DNA of 64,000 nucleotides. It comes from JAIBDK01 sp965261915. Its GTDB lineage: Bacteria; Pseudomonadota; Gammaproteobacteria; Arenicellales; Poriferihabitantaceae. Location: contig CBDHDW010000013.1 of the NCBI GenBank assembly GCA_965261915.1, positions 3,162,001 to 3,226,000 of the forward strand, given 5' to 3'. Both the position numbers and the translations under genes were made by a program. Shown here piece after piece: positions 25,127-37,200 of the stretch. How positions within the stretch are numbered: the first letter of the stretch is position 1; every line of letters starts with the position of its first letter. The notes below the pieces were generated by a model. That model was given only the letters and a program-made list of their open reading frames with translations. It was not told where the DNA came from and searched no databases.

Positions 25127-25591
25127 ATGAAAAACCACGATTTAAGTCAACTCAGTCAGCTCGGGCAAAATGCAGCGTCAGCGGAATCGCCCGAACAGGC
25201 CATAATCGAAACCGTTGCCAATCCCCATCCGGGTGAACACTATCTGGTTCGATTTAGTGCGCCGGAATTTACTTCAATATGTCCGGTAACCGGGCAACCG
25301 GATTTTGCCCACTTGGTGATCGATTACGTTCCAGCTGAGAGACTGGTTGAAAGTAAGTCGCTGAAGCTGTTTCTCACCAGCTTCCGTAACTACGGTTGCT
25401 TTCATGAAGGCTGTACTGTTGAAATTGCCAAGCGCCTGATCGGGGTAATGAATCCGGTTTGGTTAAGAATCGGTGGATACTGGTATCCCAGAGGGGGTCT
25501 CCCAATCGATGTGTTCTATCAGTTTGGTGAAAAGCCCGATGGGCTGTGGGTACCGGAACAGGGCGTGCCCGGATATCGCGGCAGAGGATAG
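25127..25591 (+). CDS. queF: NADPH-dependent 7-cyano-7-deazaguanine reductase (short type)
   Basis: QueF reduces preQ0 to preQ1 in queuosine biosynthesis. At 154 residues it is the short, unimodular form. The thioimide-forming Cys is C52 in FTSICPVTGQPDF, with Asp59 as the conserved acid. The substrate motif ESKSLKLFLTSFRNYGCFHE is present. The gene is free-standing with its own start at 25127; its last 73 bases overlap the 3' end of the convergent amidotransferase gene. Confidence 0.95.
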   Translation: MKNHDLSQLSQLGQNAASAESPEQAIIETVANPHPGEHYLVRFSAPEFTSICPVTGQPDFAHLVIDYVPAERLVESKSLKLFLTSFRNYGCFHEGCTVEIAKRLIGVMNPVWLRIGGYWYPRGGLPIDVFYQFGEKPDGLWVPEQGVPGYRGRG

Positions 25592-26343
25592 AGCGGTTTT
25601 TCCGATAACTCGTTGCGAAGGAAGTTATTGACCCATTTAAGAATGGTTGGCGCATGGGTTTGTTTTTCTGCTAGTGAAGACAGCGTTTCATTGAAAATTT
25701 CTTCACCGATGAGCTTTCTGCGGAAATTCGCTCGGAACCGGCAAAATTCCTTGGAAAACTCCGGGTGTCCCTGAATGCCAAGCATTTTGCCGTCAGCAAC
25801 GATCATACTGTTTGGACAGAAATCGTTCTCTGCAATGGTTTGAAAACCCGGCGGCAGTTCAATGATTTGATCCTGATGAATGACGATTAAGTTCATAACG
25901 TCTCCGTTCAGGGTGTCTCGTTCAGTCATCCAGCTTTTGTTTGCCGTCAGCCTGGCGCTGTGAATGCCAAAACCCCAACCCACATCCGCCTTTTCGGTTT
26001 TTCCGCCGAGAGCATGGGCAATGAGCTGATGGCCAAAGCAAATTCCAACAACCTTCTTGTCAAACTGCCAGCATCGTCGAACAAAATCCATTAACCGATC
26101 GATCCAGGGATATCCTTCGTACACGCCATAGCGACTGCCAGATATTACGTATGCATCGAAAGCGTCTATTTCGGGTAAGGGCTCCCCTTCGAAAACCCGG
26201 AAGGATGTTAAATTGATCTGGTTTCCGCTGGGATCCAGCCCCTGCTTAAACATCAAGCTGTAAGTGCCGTACTGGTCGCGCGCATCGACGTCGACATCGT
26301 CGGCTAATAATAGACCTGTTTTTAACTTTTCACTTGCAGGCAT
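25519..26343 (-). CDS. Class I glutamine amidotransferase-like protein
   Basis: This 274-residue protein has a class I amidotransferase domain with GICFGHQLIAHALGGK (Cys102) and GIQGHPEFSKEF for the catalytic His and Glu, plus the oxyanion-region motif VISGSRYGVYE near residue 67. An extra C-terminal helical tail of about 60 residues follows, whose last 24 codons overlap queF on the opposite strand. It may be a gamma-glutamyl peptide or GMP-synthase-like hydrolase; no partner is adjacent. It is not a close copy of the amidotransferase at 270-983. Confidence 0.85.
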   Translation of the reverse strand: MPASEKLKTGLLLADDVDVDARDQYGTYSLMFKQGLDPSGNQINLTSFRVFEGEPLPEIDAFDAYVISGSRYGVYEGYPWIDRLMDFVRRCWQFDKKVVGICFGHQLIAHALGGKTEKADVGWGFGIHSARLTANKSWMTERDTLNGDVMNLIVIHQDQIIELPPGFQTIAENDFCPNSMIVADGKMLGIQGHPEFSKEFCRFRANFRRKLIGEEIFNETLSSLAEKQTHAPTILKWVNNFLRNELSEKPLYPLPRYPGTPCSGTHSPSGFSPN

Positions 26344-26398
26344 GCAGTCGGTATTCTGGTTTGAAAGGGCTCGATATTAACGCAAGACCCCGTTCCCA

Positions 26399-28040
26399 AA
26401 TCCCCAGATAGAGTAGCATCAGCGCTTCAAGGCTCGGTGAATCCCTCTTTCAAGCCTTGTGGCTGGCCATTACAGCAAATTATGGTAGCTAGTGCCGAGA
26501 GGTTTACTCAAAAACCGCTGTTCGGTGCATTATCAGTGCTAAATCGGCTATTTTTGACGCACCTGTCCTGCAGAAGCCGTTATTCTTGTTCTATGTCGGG
26601 TTAAATGGGCGGCGCTTCAAACTCCTTCAGTGCCAGCAGCACTCGTTCCAGTAGTAGTCGGTGGTTTTCCCGCATTTTTACCAAGAGTTGACGTCCCGTC
26701 CTGACCACTTTTGCCGCGATGGCGTACAGCCGCCAGCGCAGTGTTATCGCACGATGCTGGGACAACTCCCCCGGCAGCAACTGACGCATGAGGGCACATA
26801 GATTGTAGGAGAGTGCGGAGATTAAAAAGTACAGCACATTGGCAGCAAAATCTGAACACGGCAGGGTGTCACCGCCAAAATCCCGCTTCAGTTCCTTAAT
26901 CCGGTTCTCGCTATCCTCGGCACGTTGATTGTACCAGTGAACAATCTCGCTATCGCTAAGGCTATCCCGATTAGTGGCAATCGCACGATAAATATAAGCA
27001 CCTGAGTTTATTTCCTCTGAACTGTTTTCTGAGTTATCTGATGAATCTAAATCCAGACTCGCCTGGCCGGTAACGGCTGTTCTCTGAATGATAAGGGTGA
27101 AGGGTTTTTCATACTCACCGATGCAGAAACTGGTGCGGTAGGTATCCTGACCATTGACCGCTTTGTCTTTTTTATCCAGCAAAGGCTGCCAGTCCGAAGC
27201 GCTTGCCGCTGCTATCTGCGCGCGCAGTGCGGCGCTGGTCTTGGCGCGAATGGCATACTCGATACCCTGCTTATCACAATACTCAATGACTTTTGTTTGG
27301 TAGCCGGCGGCGTCAATACGCAGCGCCTTCACGGTACAGTCTTCCGGGATCGACTGCTGGCATTGCTGGATAAACGGCTTATTATCTTTCGCTGGCGGCA
27401 CATTGCCGTGACGGAAATCCACGGCCACGATCTGCCCGGTTTCCGCAATATGCCCGACCATCGGCATAAAACCCTTGTTCTTGTTGTAAGTCCACCGTGC
27501 ACCCGCTTTATGGGCAACAATTTCAGTGGCATCAATGTCCAGTGTGACTTCCTTACAGCGATGCAAGGCTACCTTCAATAAGGCTTTATTCACCTTTACC
27601 CAGGCAGCCTGGATTTGCGGCTGACTTCCCATTCGCCTAAGCCAATCTCCAATCGTGGTCGCCTGGGGAAGTTTCTTGAGATCCAGCACGGTGCGCAGTG
27701 CTTCATCATCCTGAAGGTTGCGAACCTCATCCAGGTGAAAACTGCCTTCATGCTGCATCAGGATGAGGGTCTTGATGAACTCCGAGGGCTCATACCCACG
27801 ATTGCTTTTAGGCTGGGGGAAGTGCTTGTCGATTCGCTCAGACAGGTTCAGGGAGTCCATTAGTTGAGCAATCGCCAATAAACCGGCACGAGAGGTGAGT
27901 AAATCGTTCGTTGTATCGAGTTTGTAGGGTAGAATAGTCATCAGCCTTGAGCTGTGCACCCATTGGGTGATGGTGGGTTTAAGAGCAAACCATTATACAG
28001 CCAAGGCTTCCTGCGTTTAAGAGATTTCTATCTGGGGATT
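26399..28040 (-). mobile_element. IS1380-family insertion sequence, apparently intact
   Basis: A perfect 14-base inverted repeat, AATCCCCAGATAGA, lies at 26399-26412 and, inverted, at 28027-28040. It bounds about 1.64 kb that contains a single full-length transposase, the normal size for IS1380 elements. I could not find a matching short target duplication outside the repeats. The right end lies about 130 bases before the predicted promoter of the giant adhesin. Confidence 0.82.
26601..27959 (-). CDS. IS1380-family transposase
   Basis: This 452-residue protein is a complete DDE transposase. The N-terminal part (SRAGLLAIAQLMDSLNLSERI and DEVRNLQDDEALR) and the catalytic residues in TLDIDATEIVAH, ALRIDAAGYQT and NRIKELKRDFGG match the IS1380 family, which binds the IS ends and moves by cut-and-paste. 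No frameshift or stop is seen, so this copy may be active. It is the only intact transposase in the window. Confidence 0.9.
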   Translation of the reverse strand: MHSSRLMTILPYKLDTTNDLLTSRAGLLAIAQLMDSLNLSERIDKHFPQPKSNRGYEPSEFIKTLILMQHEGSFHLDEVRNLQDDEALRTVLDLKKLPQATTIGDWLRRMGSQPQIQAAWVKVNKALLKVALHRCKEVTLDIDATEIVAHKAGARWTYNKNKGFMPMVGHIAETGQIVAVDFRHGNVPPAKDNKPFIQQCQQSIPEDCTVKALRIDAAGYQTKVIEYCDKQGIEYAIRAKTSAALRAQIAAASASDWQPLLDKKDKAVNGQDTYRTSFCIGEYEKPFTLIIQRTAVTGQASLDLDSSDNSENSSEEINSGAYIYRAIATNRDSLSDSEIVHWYNQRAEDSENRIKELKRDFGGDTLPCSDFAANVLYFLISALSYNLCALMRQLLPGELSQHRAITLRWRLYAIAAKVVRTGRQLLVKMRENHRLLLERVLLALKEFEAPPI

Positions 28041-28048
28041 GGGGGGCA

Positions 28049-28165
28049 ATTGAAAATTGATAATTGAAAATGACGGCTAGGTTTTGATAAGAATATTTAT
28101 TTGACTGGATTCCTGCTTCCACAGGCATGACGGACTAGGTTGCTTTTCCATTCTCAATTTTCAAT
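28049..28165. repeat. AT-rich inverted repeat around a palindrome, MITE-like
   Basis: ATTGAAAATTGATAATTGAA at 28049 recurs in inverted orientation near 28142-28165, about 20 of 24 positions matching. It encloses a degenerate copy of the TTCCTGC palindrome (about 28110-28127). It fills the gap between the IS1380 end and the giant gene's promoter. No coding potential was seen. Confidence 0.45.
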
Positions 28166-28171
28166 TTTCCA

Positions 28172-28199
28172 TTGTCAATTCAATTAACCATGTTACTAT
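28172..28199 (+). promoter_or_regulatory. Putative sigma-70 promoter of the giant adhesin gene
   Basis: TTGTCA (28172-28177), a 16-base spacer and TACTAT (28194-28199) form a reasonable sigma-70 promoter, with the same spacing as the putative one before the small adhesin gene. It leaves a leader of about 70 bases before the preferred ATG at 28274. If real, it rules out the upstream TTG at 28172 as the start. Confidence 0.45.
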
Positions 28200-28273
28200 G
28201 GGCTGTCGTGAGGTGTTTACACACTCCGCAAATAAGTCGTAGAAATAACCTATCAAACTGGATGAGGTTCCGA

Positions 28274-31200
28274 ATGAAATCATTGTTTTCCATAAAAACA
28301 CTTAATAATCATATAGTTACCCCCCCCCCCCCACACACACACAAGTCGCGCTTGGCTTATGGGGGCAGGGCTATGATTACGATTGCATTAACGCCACTCA
28401 AAATATTACTCAAGGCGGTGGCACGAACAACGCGAAACCAAACAGCACGGCTGGGGACAGGTTGGCACTCGCAAGCACTGTTAGACGCGGCTCGCAAGCA
28501 AGCCTCGTCAGGCATGCGTTGTATAGGGAAACCCTTTGCCGGTTTGGCTGTTTTACTGGATTCCTGCCTTCGCAGGAATGACGAAGGTCGCAGGAATGAC
28601 AAATCCTGGGTTTTTGCACAGCCTCTTTCGCAGGTAAAGACGAAAAGACGAACCGGGGGTTTTTGTGCAGCTTCTTTCACAGGAATAACCGGCCACGGGA
28701 AAACCCCTTCCGGCATTTTATCCGCGCCCCTGTCGCGCTTCTTTGCCGCTACTTTATTCGCTCTGCTGTTTATCGCCCAGCCGAGCAATGCCCAGGCCCA
28801 GCAGGAGGATCCGGCAGAGCCTATAAATCAAATCCTTACGCAATCAGCCAATGAAATACTTCTCGTTTTCTCTGGTGATGCAACTCTCGACGAAGTGTCG
28901 GGGGCTGATTTTAGCGTAGCAGGAGCGGAATCAAATCCAACGGTAAGCTCGGTGGGTAGATTCAATGATGTTACTACTTTGCTTCTCCTCACCCTGTCGG
29001 CTGATATTGTCGAAAGCGAGACCATCACCCTGTCCTACACCAAAGGGACAGGTAGCATAACGGTTACGGGGCAAAACACGCCCCTTGCGAGCTTTACTAA
29101 CGAAGCGGTAACGAACCTGGTACAACCAGATACAAGGGCGCCGGTTGCCGTAAGTGCAGAAACCAATACGACCGGCGATAGCATAGCGCTGACCTTCAAC
29201 GAAGCTATAAATATCAACGGTGCCGTGGCTGCTGACTTTACAGTTACTGCGGGCAAACGTGCCAGAACAATCGCTGTGACAACGCTAACAGCAAATGAAA
29301 ACACGCTGACCATAGGACTAACCTCCGCTATTGCAAAAGGTGAAACGGTACTGCTGGAATACGCCACAAAAGACACGGGTATTGCGGATGCGGCAGGCAA
29401 TGTATTTAGAAAGGATAGGCGACAAGTAACTAACGAAGTATCAGCAGAAAACAAAGCCCCAACGGGTCACCTTAGCATCAGTATGCTGCTCGATGGTAAT
29501 ACCGTAACCGCCACCCGTCCGCTACCTGAAGATCAGACTACCCTCAGCGCTACGCCAACTGTAGGGGATACCCTGACAGCGGTTACCCGCGGGATTAGCG
29601 ATGCGGATGGCCCCGAAACGTTATCCTTCAGCTATCAATGGCAGGCCGGGGGCGATGACATTGCCGCTGCCACCGCAGAAACCTTCACCCTGACCAATGC
29701 CCAGCTTGGCAAGCAAATCAAGGTGCAAGTAAGTTATACCGATGCTGCAAAGCGTGTTGAAACGCTGGCATCGGCACAAACCAATCAGGTCAAGGAAGCC
29801 AATGCCGCACCAACTGCCGATGCGGGGCCTGATCAGATAGTTAATGAGAGTGTTACTGTCACCCTTGACGGTGCAGGATCTGATCCAGATGGTGACACAC
29901 TATCCTATTCTTGGATTCAAATTGGTGACCTATCAGCAACACTATCTAAGAGTAATACAGCATCTCCAACGTTTATTGCACCTGATGTCACTGGTAAAAC
30001 CCTTTTAACATTTGAATTAACAGTAACAGATAATTTCGAGGTACCTAAATCTGGTACAGATACGGTTACCATTACCATTAACCCTGCCAACACACCCCCA
30101 ACTGCCAATGCGGGGCCTGATCAGATCATTGGGTCGGGAAGCGCTGTCCGGGGTAGTCAAGATGACACGCCAGGTGCAGTTGATGAACCTGGATATGACC
30201 AGACATCTAGTGAAATGAGCAGGATCACCCTTGATGGCACAGGATCATCGGATGCAGATGGTGCAATAGATTCGTATAAATGGACTTTGGTTAGCGGTAC
30301 GCATTTTGAACTAAAGGGATTTGCTGAAAATGATGCATCCACAACATTTTTTACCCCTCCAACAAGTGCACGTGGCGCAACGCTCGTGTTTTCACTGGTT
30401 GTAACGGACGATGGCGGTGCTGAATCTACGCCTGATGAAGTGACCATTAGAGTTACTGGCCATAACGTACAACCCATTGCCCATGCTGGAGTTGATCAGT
30501 CGGTTAATGAAAATACTTTGGTCACCCTTGATGGTACAGGATCATCTGATCCCGATGGTCACACACTATCCTATTCTTGGGCTTTAACTGATTCTCCAAC
30601 ATCAGATTCTAGTCCAGAGATACCACCGTTATCTGATTCTACTGTCGCATCCCCAACGTTTACTGCACCAGAGGTCTCTGGACAAATCTCTTTAGTCTAT
30701 ACATTAACCGTAACCGATAATGCCGAGGAATCAAAATCTCATACAGATACGGTCCGCATTAATATTAATAATGTAGCTGGAGGAATGTCGGCAGCTGATG
30801 ATGATGGCGTGATAATGGGAGCATCTGCCGCATTCAGCCCCTCTGCCGCATTCAGCCCCTCTGGTGCATCTGATGATTCCATTGCCCAGTCGAGCATTGC
30901 CCAGGCCCAGCAGGAGACTCCGGCAGTATCAGCAGCAGCAGACAACGACGACTTTGTCACCACTTGGCGCGTAACCGCAGGTCAGGCTATTACCATTCCA
31001 ACAACAGGCACTGGCTATAGTTACACCGTCAATTGGGGTAGTGGTGAAGCAGCAGACACAACTGTCTATACTAGCGATACCTCGTATGCTTATACCACCG
31101 CAGGTGACTATGAAGTCCGTATCAGCGGCACCTTCCCGCGTATTCACTTTGATCAGGATGCTGATGGCGATACTAATTCCAACAGCATCATCGCCATCAA

Positions 31201-34200
31201 CCAATGGGGGAGTCAGCGATGGACTTCAATGCGAAATGCTTTTGCTGGAGCGACCAACCTGGAAGGACAAGCAACCGACCAACCTGATTTATCTCGGGTA
31301 ACGGATATGTCGTCTATGTTTAAGTATGCCAGCAAATTTAACCAAGCCATAGGCGATTGGGATGTTAGCAATGTGACCAATATGAAATCGATGTTGCATG
31401 ATGCCACTGCCTTTAATCAGAATATTGGCCGTTGGGATGTCAGCGATGTGACCAATATGTCGTTTATGTTTCGTGGTGCCAGCAAATTTAACCAAGCCAT
31501 AGGCGATTGGAATGTTAGCAATGTGATCGACATGAGATCGATGTTTCGGGGTGCCACCGACTTTGACCAAGCCATAGGCGGTTGGGATGTTAGGAAAGTA
31601 ACGAATATGGGTAGTATGTTTCAGAATGCCAGCACCTTTAGCCAAAACCTGGGCGCTTGGTATATTACCGATATGACATTGCCGTCAGATGACCCATTAC
31701 CAGAAACGCTAACGTTCACGGCTGGTAGTACGGCTGGGATCGGTGCTGTGATAGGACGCATCACCGCTCAAAACGATGTACTTAACGGACAAACTCCCAG
31801 TTATACGCTTGCCGGAGATGATGCGAATTTATTTAGCCTGAGTGATGGGGCTCTAAGCGTAGCTCAAGCACTGAGTTCACCTCCATATACGTTATCTATA
31901 ACAGCAACGGATATTCTGTATGGAGCGAGTAATTCCCGCACATTGACCATCACCAATGCGGCAATAACAGCCCCCATAGCCGATCCGGATATCAACCCCA
32001 GTGTGCCGGCACTGATCGCCACCCAAGCTGTCGCCATTACCCCCATCACCATCACCAATAACGGTGGTGCAGTGCCAGCAACAGGCGCCTACAGCATTAG
32101 CCCGCTCATCGCTAATGGACTCATCTTTGACGCCGACACTGGCGAAATCTCGGGCACACCAGCTAGTCCCGCTAGTGCGCAGATTTACATCATCACGGCT
32201 ACCAATGACGGTGGCACTGATATCGCCAGCGTCATCATCACCGTTAAGGCTATCCCCATTATCGTCGCCAACCCCAGGACGCTGACCGCCAACGTGGGCA
32301 CCGCCATTATCCCCACCAGCATTACGCGTACGGGTGGTCCAGTGACTAGCTACGGCATCAGCCTAGTCGGCGGTCAATCCCTAAACGCGGCCACAGGGCT
32401 GGACTTTGACACCAGCACTGGCAGCATCTCGGGTACGCCAACCATGACCACTACTGGTGCGCTGACTTACGGCATTTTTGCTACAAACGCCCCCAGCGTT
32501 GCGTCCACCAGCGTTGTCATTACCATTCTTGCCGCCCCCGCCCCCGACATCAGCCCCAGTGTAACGGCACTGATCGCCACCCAAGCTGTCGCCATTACCC
32601 CCATCACCATTGATGCCACAGCCGGTGGTGCGGTGGCTAGCTACAGCATTAGCCCAGACCTGCCAGCCGGACTATCCATTAACCCCAGCAGTGGCGAAAT
32701 CTCGGGCGCGCCAACGGCGGTCGCTGGTGAGCAGACTTACACCATCACGGCTACCAATGCCGCTGGCGATGATACCGCCAGCGTCACCATCACCGTTAAT
32801 GCTGCCCCCATTATCGCCGCCAATCCCCATACGCTGATCGCCACCGTGGGCACCGCCATTACCCCCACCAGCATTACGAATACGGGTGGTCCAGTGACTA
32901 GCTACGCCATCACCCTAGGCAACGGTCAATCCCTAAACGCGAACACAGGGCTGGTCTTTGACACCAGCACTGGCAGCATCTCGGGTACGCCAACCATGGC
33001 CGCTGATAGGCTGTTTTACACCATCTCTGCTACAAACGCCCCCAACTTTGCGCATAGTGCCAGCATTGACATTACCATTGTTGCCGCCCCCGACATCAGC
33101 CCCAGTGTGCCGACACTGACCGCCACCGTGGGTACCGCCATACCCCCGATCACCATTACCAATAACGGTGGTGCAGTGCCAGCAACAGGCGCCTACAGCA
33201 TTAGCCCAAACCTGCCAGCCGGACTATCCATTGACACCACCACTGGCGAAATCTCGGGCATGCCAACGGCGGTCGCTAGTGCGCAGACTTACACCATCAC
33301 CGCCAATGGCGTTGGCATCCCTACCGTCACCGCTACCGCCACGGTTGACATCACCGTCAATGCAGCGGACAACACCGCCCCTGATGCCCCAGTCATCACT
33401 CAACCAACAACGCCAACAAATGACGACAGCATAACCATTAGCGGCAGCGCAGAAGCCGATGCCACGGTAACGCTGACCCAAAACGGCAATGTATTGACAT
33501 CATCCACTGCCACTGCTGGTTCCAATGGCGCATGGTCGATTGAGGTAACCCTGTCTGCTGATAATAATGGCGCCAACAGCTTTACCGCCACCGCGGCGGA
33601 TCAAGCAAGTAATGCCTCTGATGTTTCTAATGAAGTGACGGTAACACTAGACCAAACAAAACCGACTATAATAATAGGAACTACTACTAGCACTGACCCA
33701 ACCAATGATAATCCAATCGGCATCACTCTAATATTCACAGAACCGCTGACAGGATTTGAAGCATCTGATATTACCGTTCACGATGGAACTATAACGGCAG
33801 GCTCATATGAAGTCGTTAGTACCGTTGTTAATGGCATAACGGTAAATGTTACTTTTACGATAACACCATTGGCTGATATCGTTGTAGTACGTATTGCTGC
33901 TGATGTAGCTACAGATGCTGCCGGAAACGGCAATATTGATAGAGGATCTGTCATTATTAATTATGACGGAACCGCCCCTGACGTTGCCATCACCAGCACA
34001 GCACAAACGGTCAACACAGCCGCATTCACACTTACCGGCACCACTGAAGCCGGTGCCACGGTTGATGTACTCAAGGATGGCACGTCCATTGGTGCGGCAA
34101 CCGTAACGGCTGCCACTTGGACGTTTGACGTAATGCTAACCGAAGGCGCCAACCTATTCACCGTAACCGCAAGCGATGCCGCCGGCAACGTATCCGAAGC

Positions 34201-37200
34201 ATCCGCTGCGGTTAGCATCACGCTGGACAATACCGCCGCCCCATCGGACACCACCCGACCCAGCGTAGCTATCTCATCTTTCCCGGTTACGGCTAACATA
34301 GTTGATGGCGACACAGTCAATGCCACCACGCTACGCTATGAAGCCCTCTTTGATGAGTCTGTTAGCGGTTTTGAGATCGGTGATATTATGGTAACCGGCA
34401 CGGCAGGTGTTACTATGGCATCCGGCCTTACTGGTGCTGGCCGGTTCCGCCAATTTGAGGTGGGAAGAGGCAACCTTGACGGCACCGTCATCGTCTCCAT
34501 TGCCGCCGATGCTGCACAAGATGCTGCGGGTAATGGCAACACCGCTTCTGACGAATACACATTGACCATTGACATCACGCCACCAGTCATCACGCGAAAT
34601 GGCGATGCTGCCCTAACCATCGTCAGTGGCACGACTTATACCGATGCCGGGGCAACGGCAAACGATAACATTGGTGGGGATATTACGGGTTCAATCACAA
34701 GGAGCTTTACCCTCGATGGCACTGAGGCCACTACCTTAAATTCTTCTCAATTGGGCACTTACGTCATCACCTATGACGTATCCGATGCGGCTAACAACCC
34801 AGCGCCAGCAGTTACCCGAACGGTAACGGTGGTGGAAGCGCTAAGCGCAAGTAGCGTTATCGCAACAGCAGCAGGAGATAAAATAAGGCTACAGTTTGTT
34901 GACCAACAACTCACTAACAATGATGCAGCACCGGGTGACTTTAGCTTGTCAGGAGCAGGAGCGGCAGAGACAACAGTCACTGGGCTTGCTGTAGATGCGG
35001 CGGATGGTACTGTATTGATTCTCAGCTTATCGGGTAACATTGCCAAAGATGCAGCAGTCACACTGGCATACACTCGAATGGCAGGTAGCATTAGCGGGGT
35101 GTCCACCAGCACCAGCAGGAATGGCATTGTTACAAACTTTACTGCTACAGCCGTGAACACGAGCAATATAGTAGCCGCCCCGAGTATCAGTATCAGCCCC
35201 GCTACCGTAACCGTAATGGCAGGCACGGCTATTGCGGATATAACTATTGATGCAACAGCAGGTGGTGATGTTGCCAGCTATGGCATCAACCCGGTTATTG
35301 GCAATGGACTATTATTTAATACAAGCACCGGCACTATTTCAGGTACGCCAGCGGCGGCTGCAAACGCAATCCCCTACACCATCACCGCCACTAATAGCGG
35401 TGGTATGGATACTGCGACAGTAACCATCACCGTCGAGGCACCGGACCCATCCCTTCCCAACCCAACCGTGTGCATGCGTCACCCCAAAGTTCAGGAAGTC
35501 ATCATCCAAAATGTGCATGGCAAAAGTGCTTGTGGCGACATTACTGCGGCAGATTTGGCGGCAATTACCTCTTTAGTCCATACTGGCGGGTTTCATTCCG
35601 GCTTCGGACAAGCCCCCCCAAAGGGAAGTGATTTTGCCGGTTTAACCGCGTTAACTACTCTCGGAATCATAAACAACAAGGCTGGTGGTGGCTTGACGAC
35701 CCTCCCGGCGGATCTTTTTCAAGGTCTGCCAGCACTGAGATCCTTGAGTTTAAATGATAATCAATTACGCACCTTGCCAATTGGTATTTTTAGTGGTCTA
35801 TCCTTAGAGCATCTCACATTAACCGGTAACCCGTGGGTTTCGTTGCCCACGAATATTTTGAACGAAATGACGTTTGTTCAGAATGCCGTACGAACAGCCA
35901 TAACGAATGCCGGCGGCGGCGGCATCAATGCCGCATTGCCAGCCGCCAGTGGCACCATTCCAGCACAATCGTTAGCACTAACGGCTGACCCGCTGACCCT
36001 GGAGGTGGCTACTTTCTTTAGCGACCCGGGCGACACCCTGACCTACACAGCCACGTCCGCTACCCCCGCCATTGCCAGCGTTGCCATCAGCAGCAGCACG
36101 CTAACCATTACGCCCGTAGCACTCGGCACAACCAACATCATGGTGACTGCTCGCGACACCGCCGGACAGCCCGTTACGCAGACCTTTGCGCTTACGGTTA
36201 GCGGCGATGCGGCAGCCGTAGCCGCCCCGAATATCAGCCCCAGTGTGCCGGCACTGATCGCCACCCAAGCTGTCGCCATTACCCCCATCACCATTGATGC
36301 CGCAGCCGGTGGTGCGGTGGATAGCTACAGCATTAGCCCAGACCTGCCAGCCGGACTATCCATTAGCACCACCACTGGCGAAATCTCGGGCACGCCAACG
36401 GCGGTCACTGGTGAGCAGATTTACACCATCACGGCTACCAATACCACTGGTACGGATACCGCCAGCGTCACCATCACCGTGAATACTGTTGCCCCGCGTA
36501 TCAGTATCAGCCCCGCTACGCTGGTTGCCAACATGGGCAGTCCGATTATGCCGATAACCATCACCCCAACAGGTGGCGGTGCGGTTGTCAGCTACAGCAT
36601 CGCCCCGGATATTCAGAATGGACTGTTATTTGACACAACCGACGGCACCATTTCAGGTACGCCAACGGCAGTTGCAGAAGCAATCACCTACACCATCACC
36701 GCCACCAATAGCGGTGGCACGGCTACCGCTATGGTAACCATCACCGTCGAGGCACCGGACACCACCCCACCCAGCGTAACCATCTCATCTTTACCGGAGT
36801 CAGCTAACATAGTTAATGGCGACACAGTAAATGCCACCACGCTACGCTATGAAGTCGCCTTTAGTGAGCTTATTAGCGGTTTTGAGATCGATGATATTAC
36901 CGTAACCGGCACGGCAGCTGTTGCGGCATCCAACTTGAGTGGTGGTGCTAATGGTACGGGGCTGTTTTTCCAATTTGAGGTGCTAAAAGGCAACCTTGAC
37001 GGCACCGTCATCGTCTCCATTGCCGAGAATATTGCCGAGGATACTGCGGGTAATGGCAACACCGCTTCTGGCGACTACACATTAACCATTGACACCACGT
37101 CACCAGTCATCACGCTAACTGGCGATGCTGCCCTAACCCTCGTCAGAGGCACAGATTATACCGATGCAGGGGCAACGGCAAACGATAACATTGGTGGGGA

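Noticed and set aside
28357..28788. Minus-strand frame of 143 codons over the giant gene's pre-sequence
   Set aside because: It is a mirror of the repeat DNA and signal-peptide coding region; no family resemblance and no promoter.
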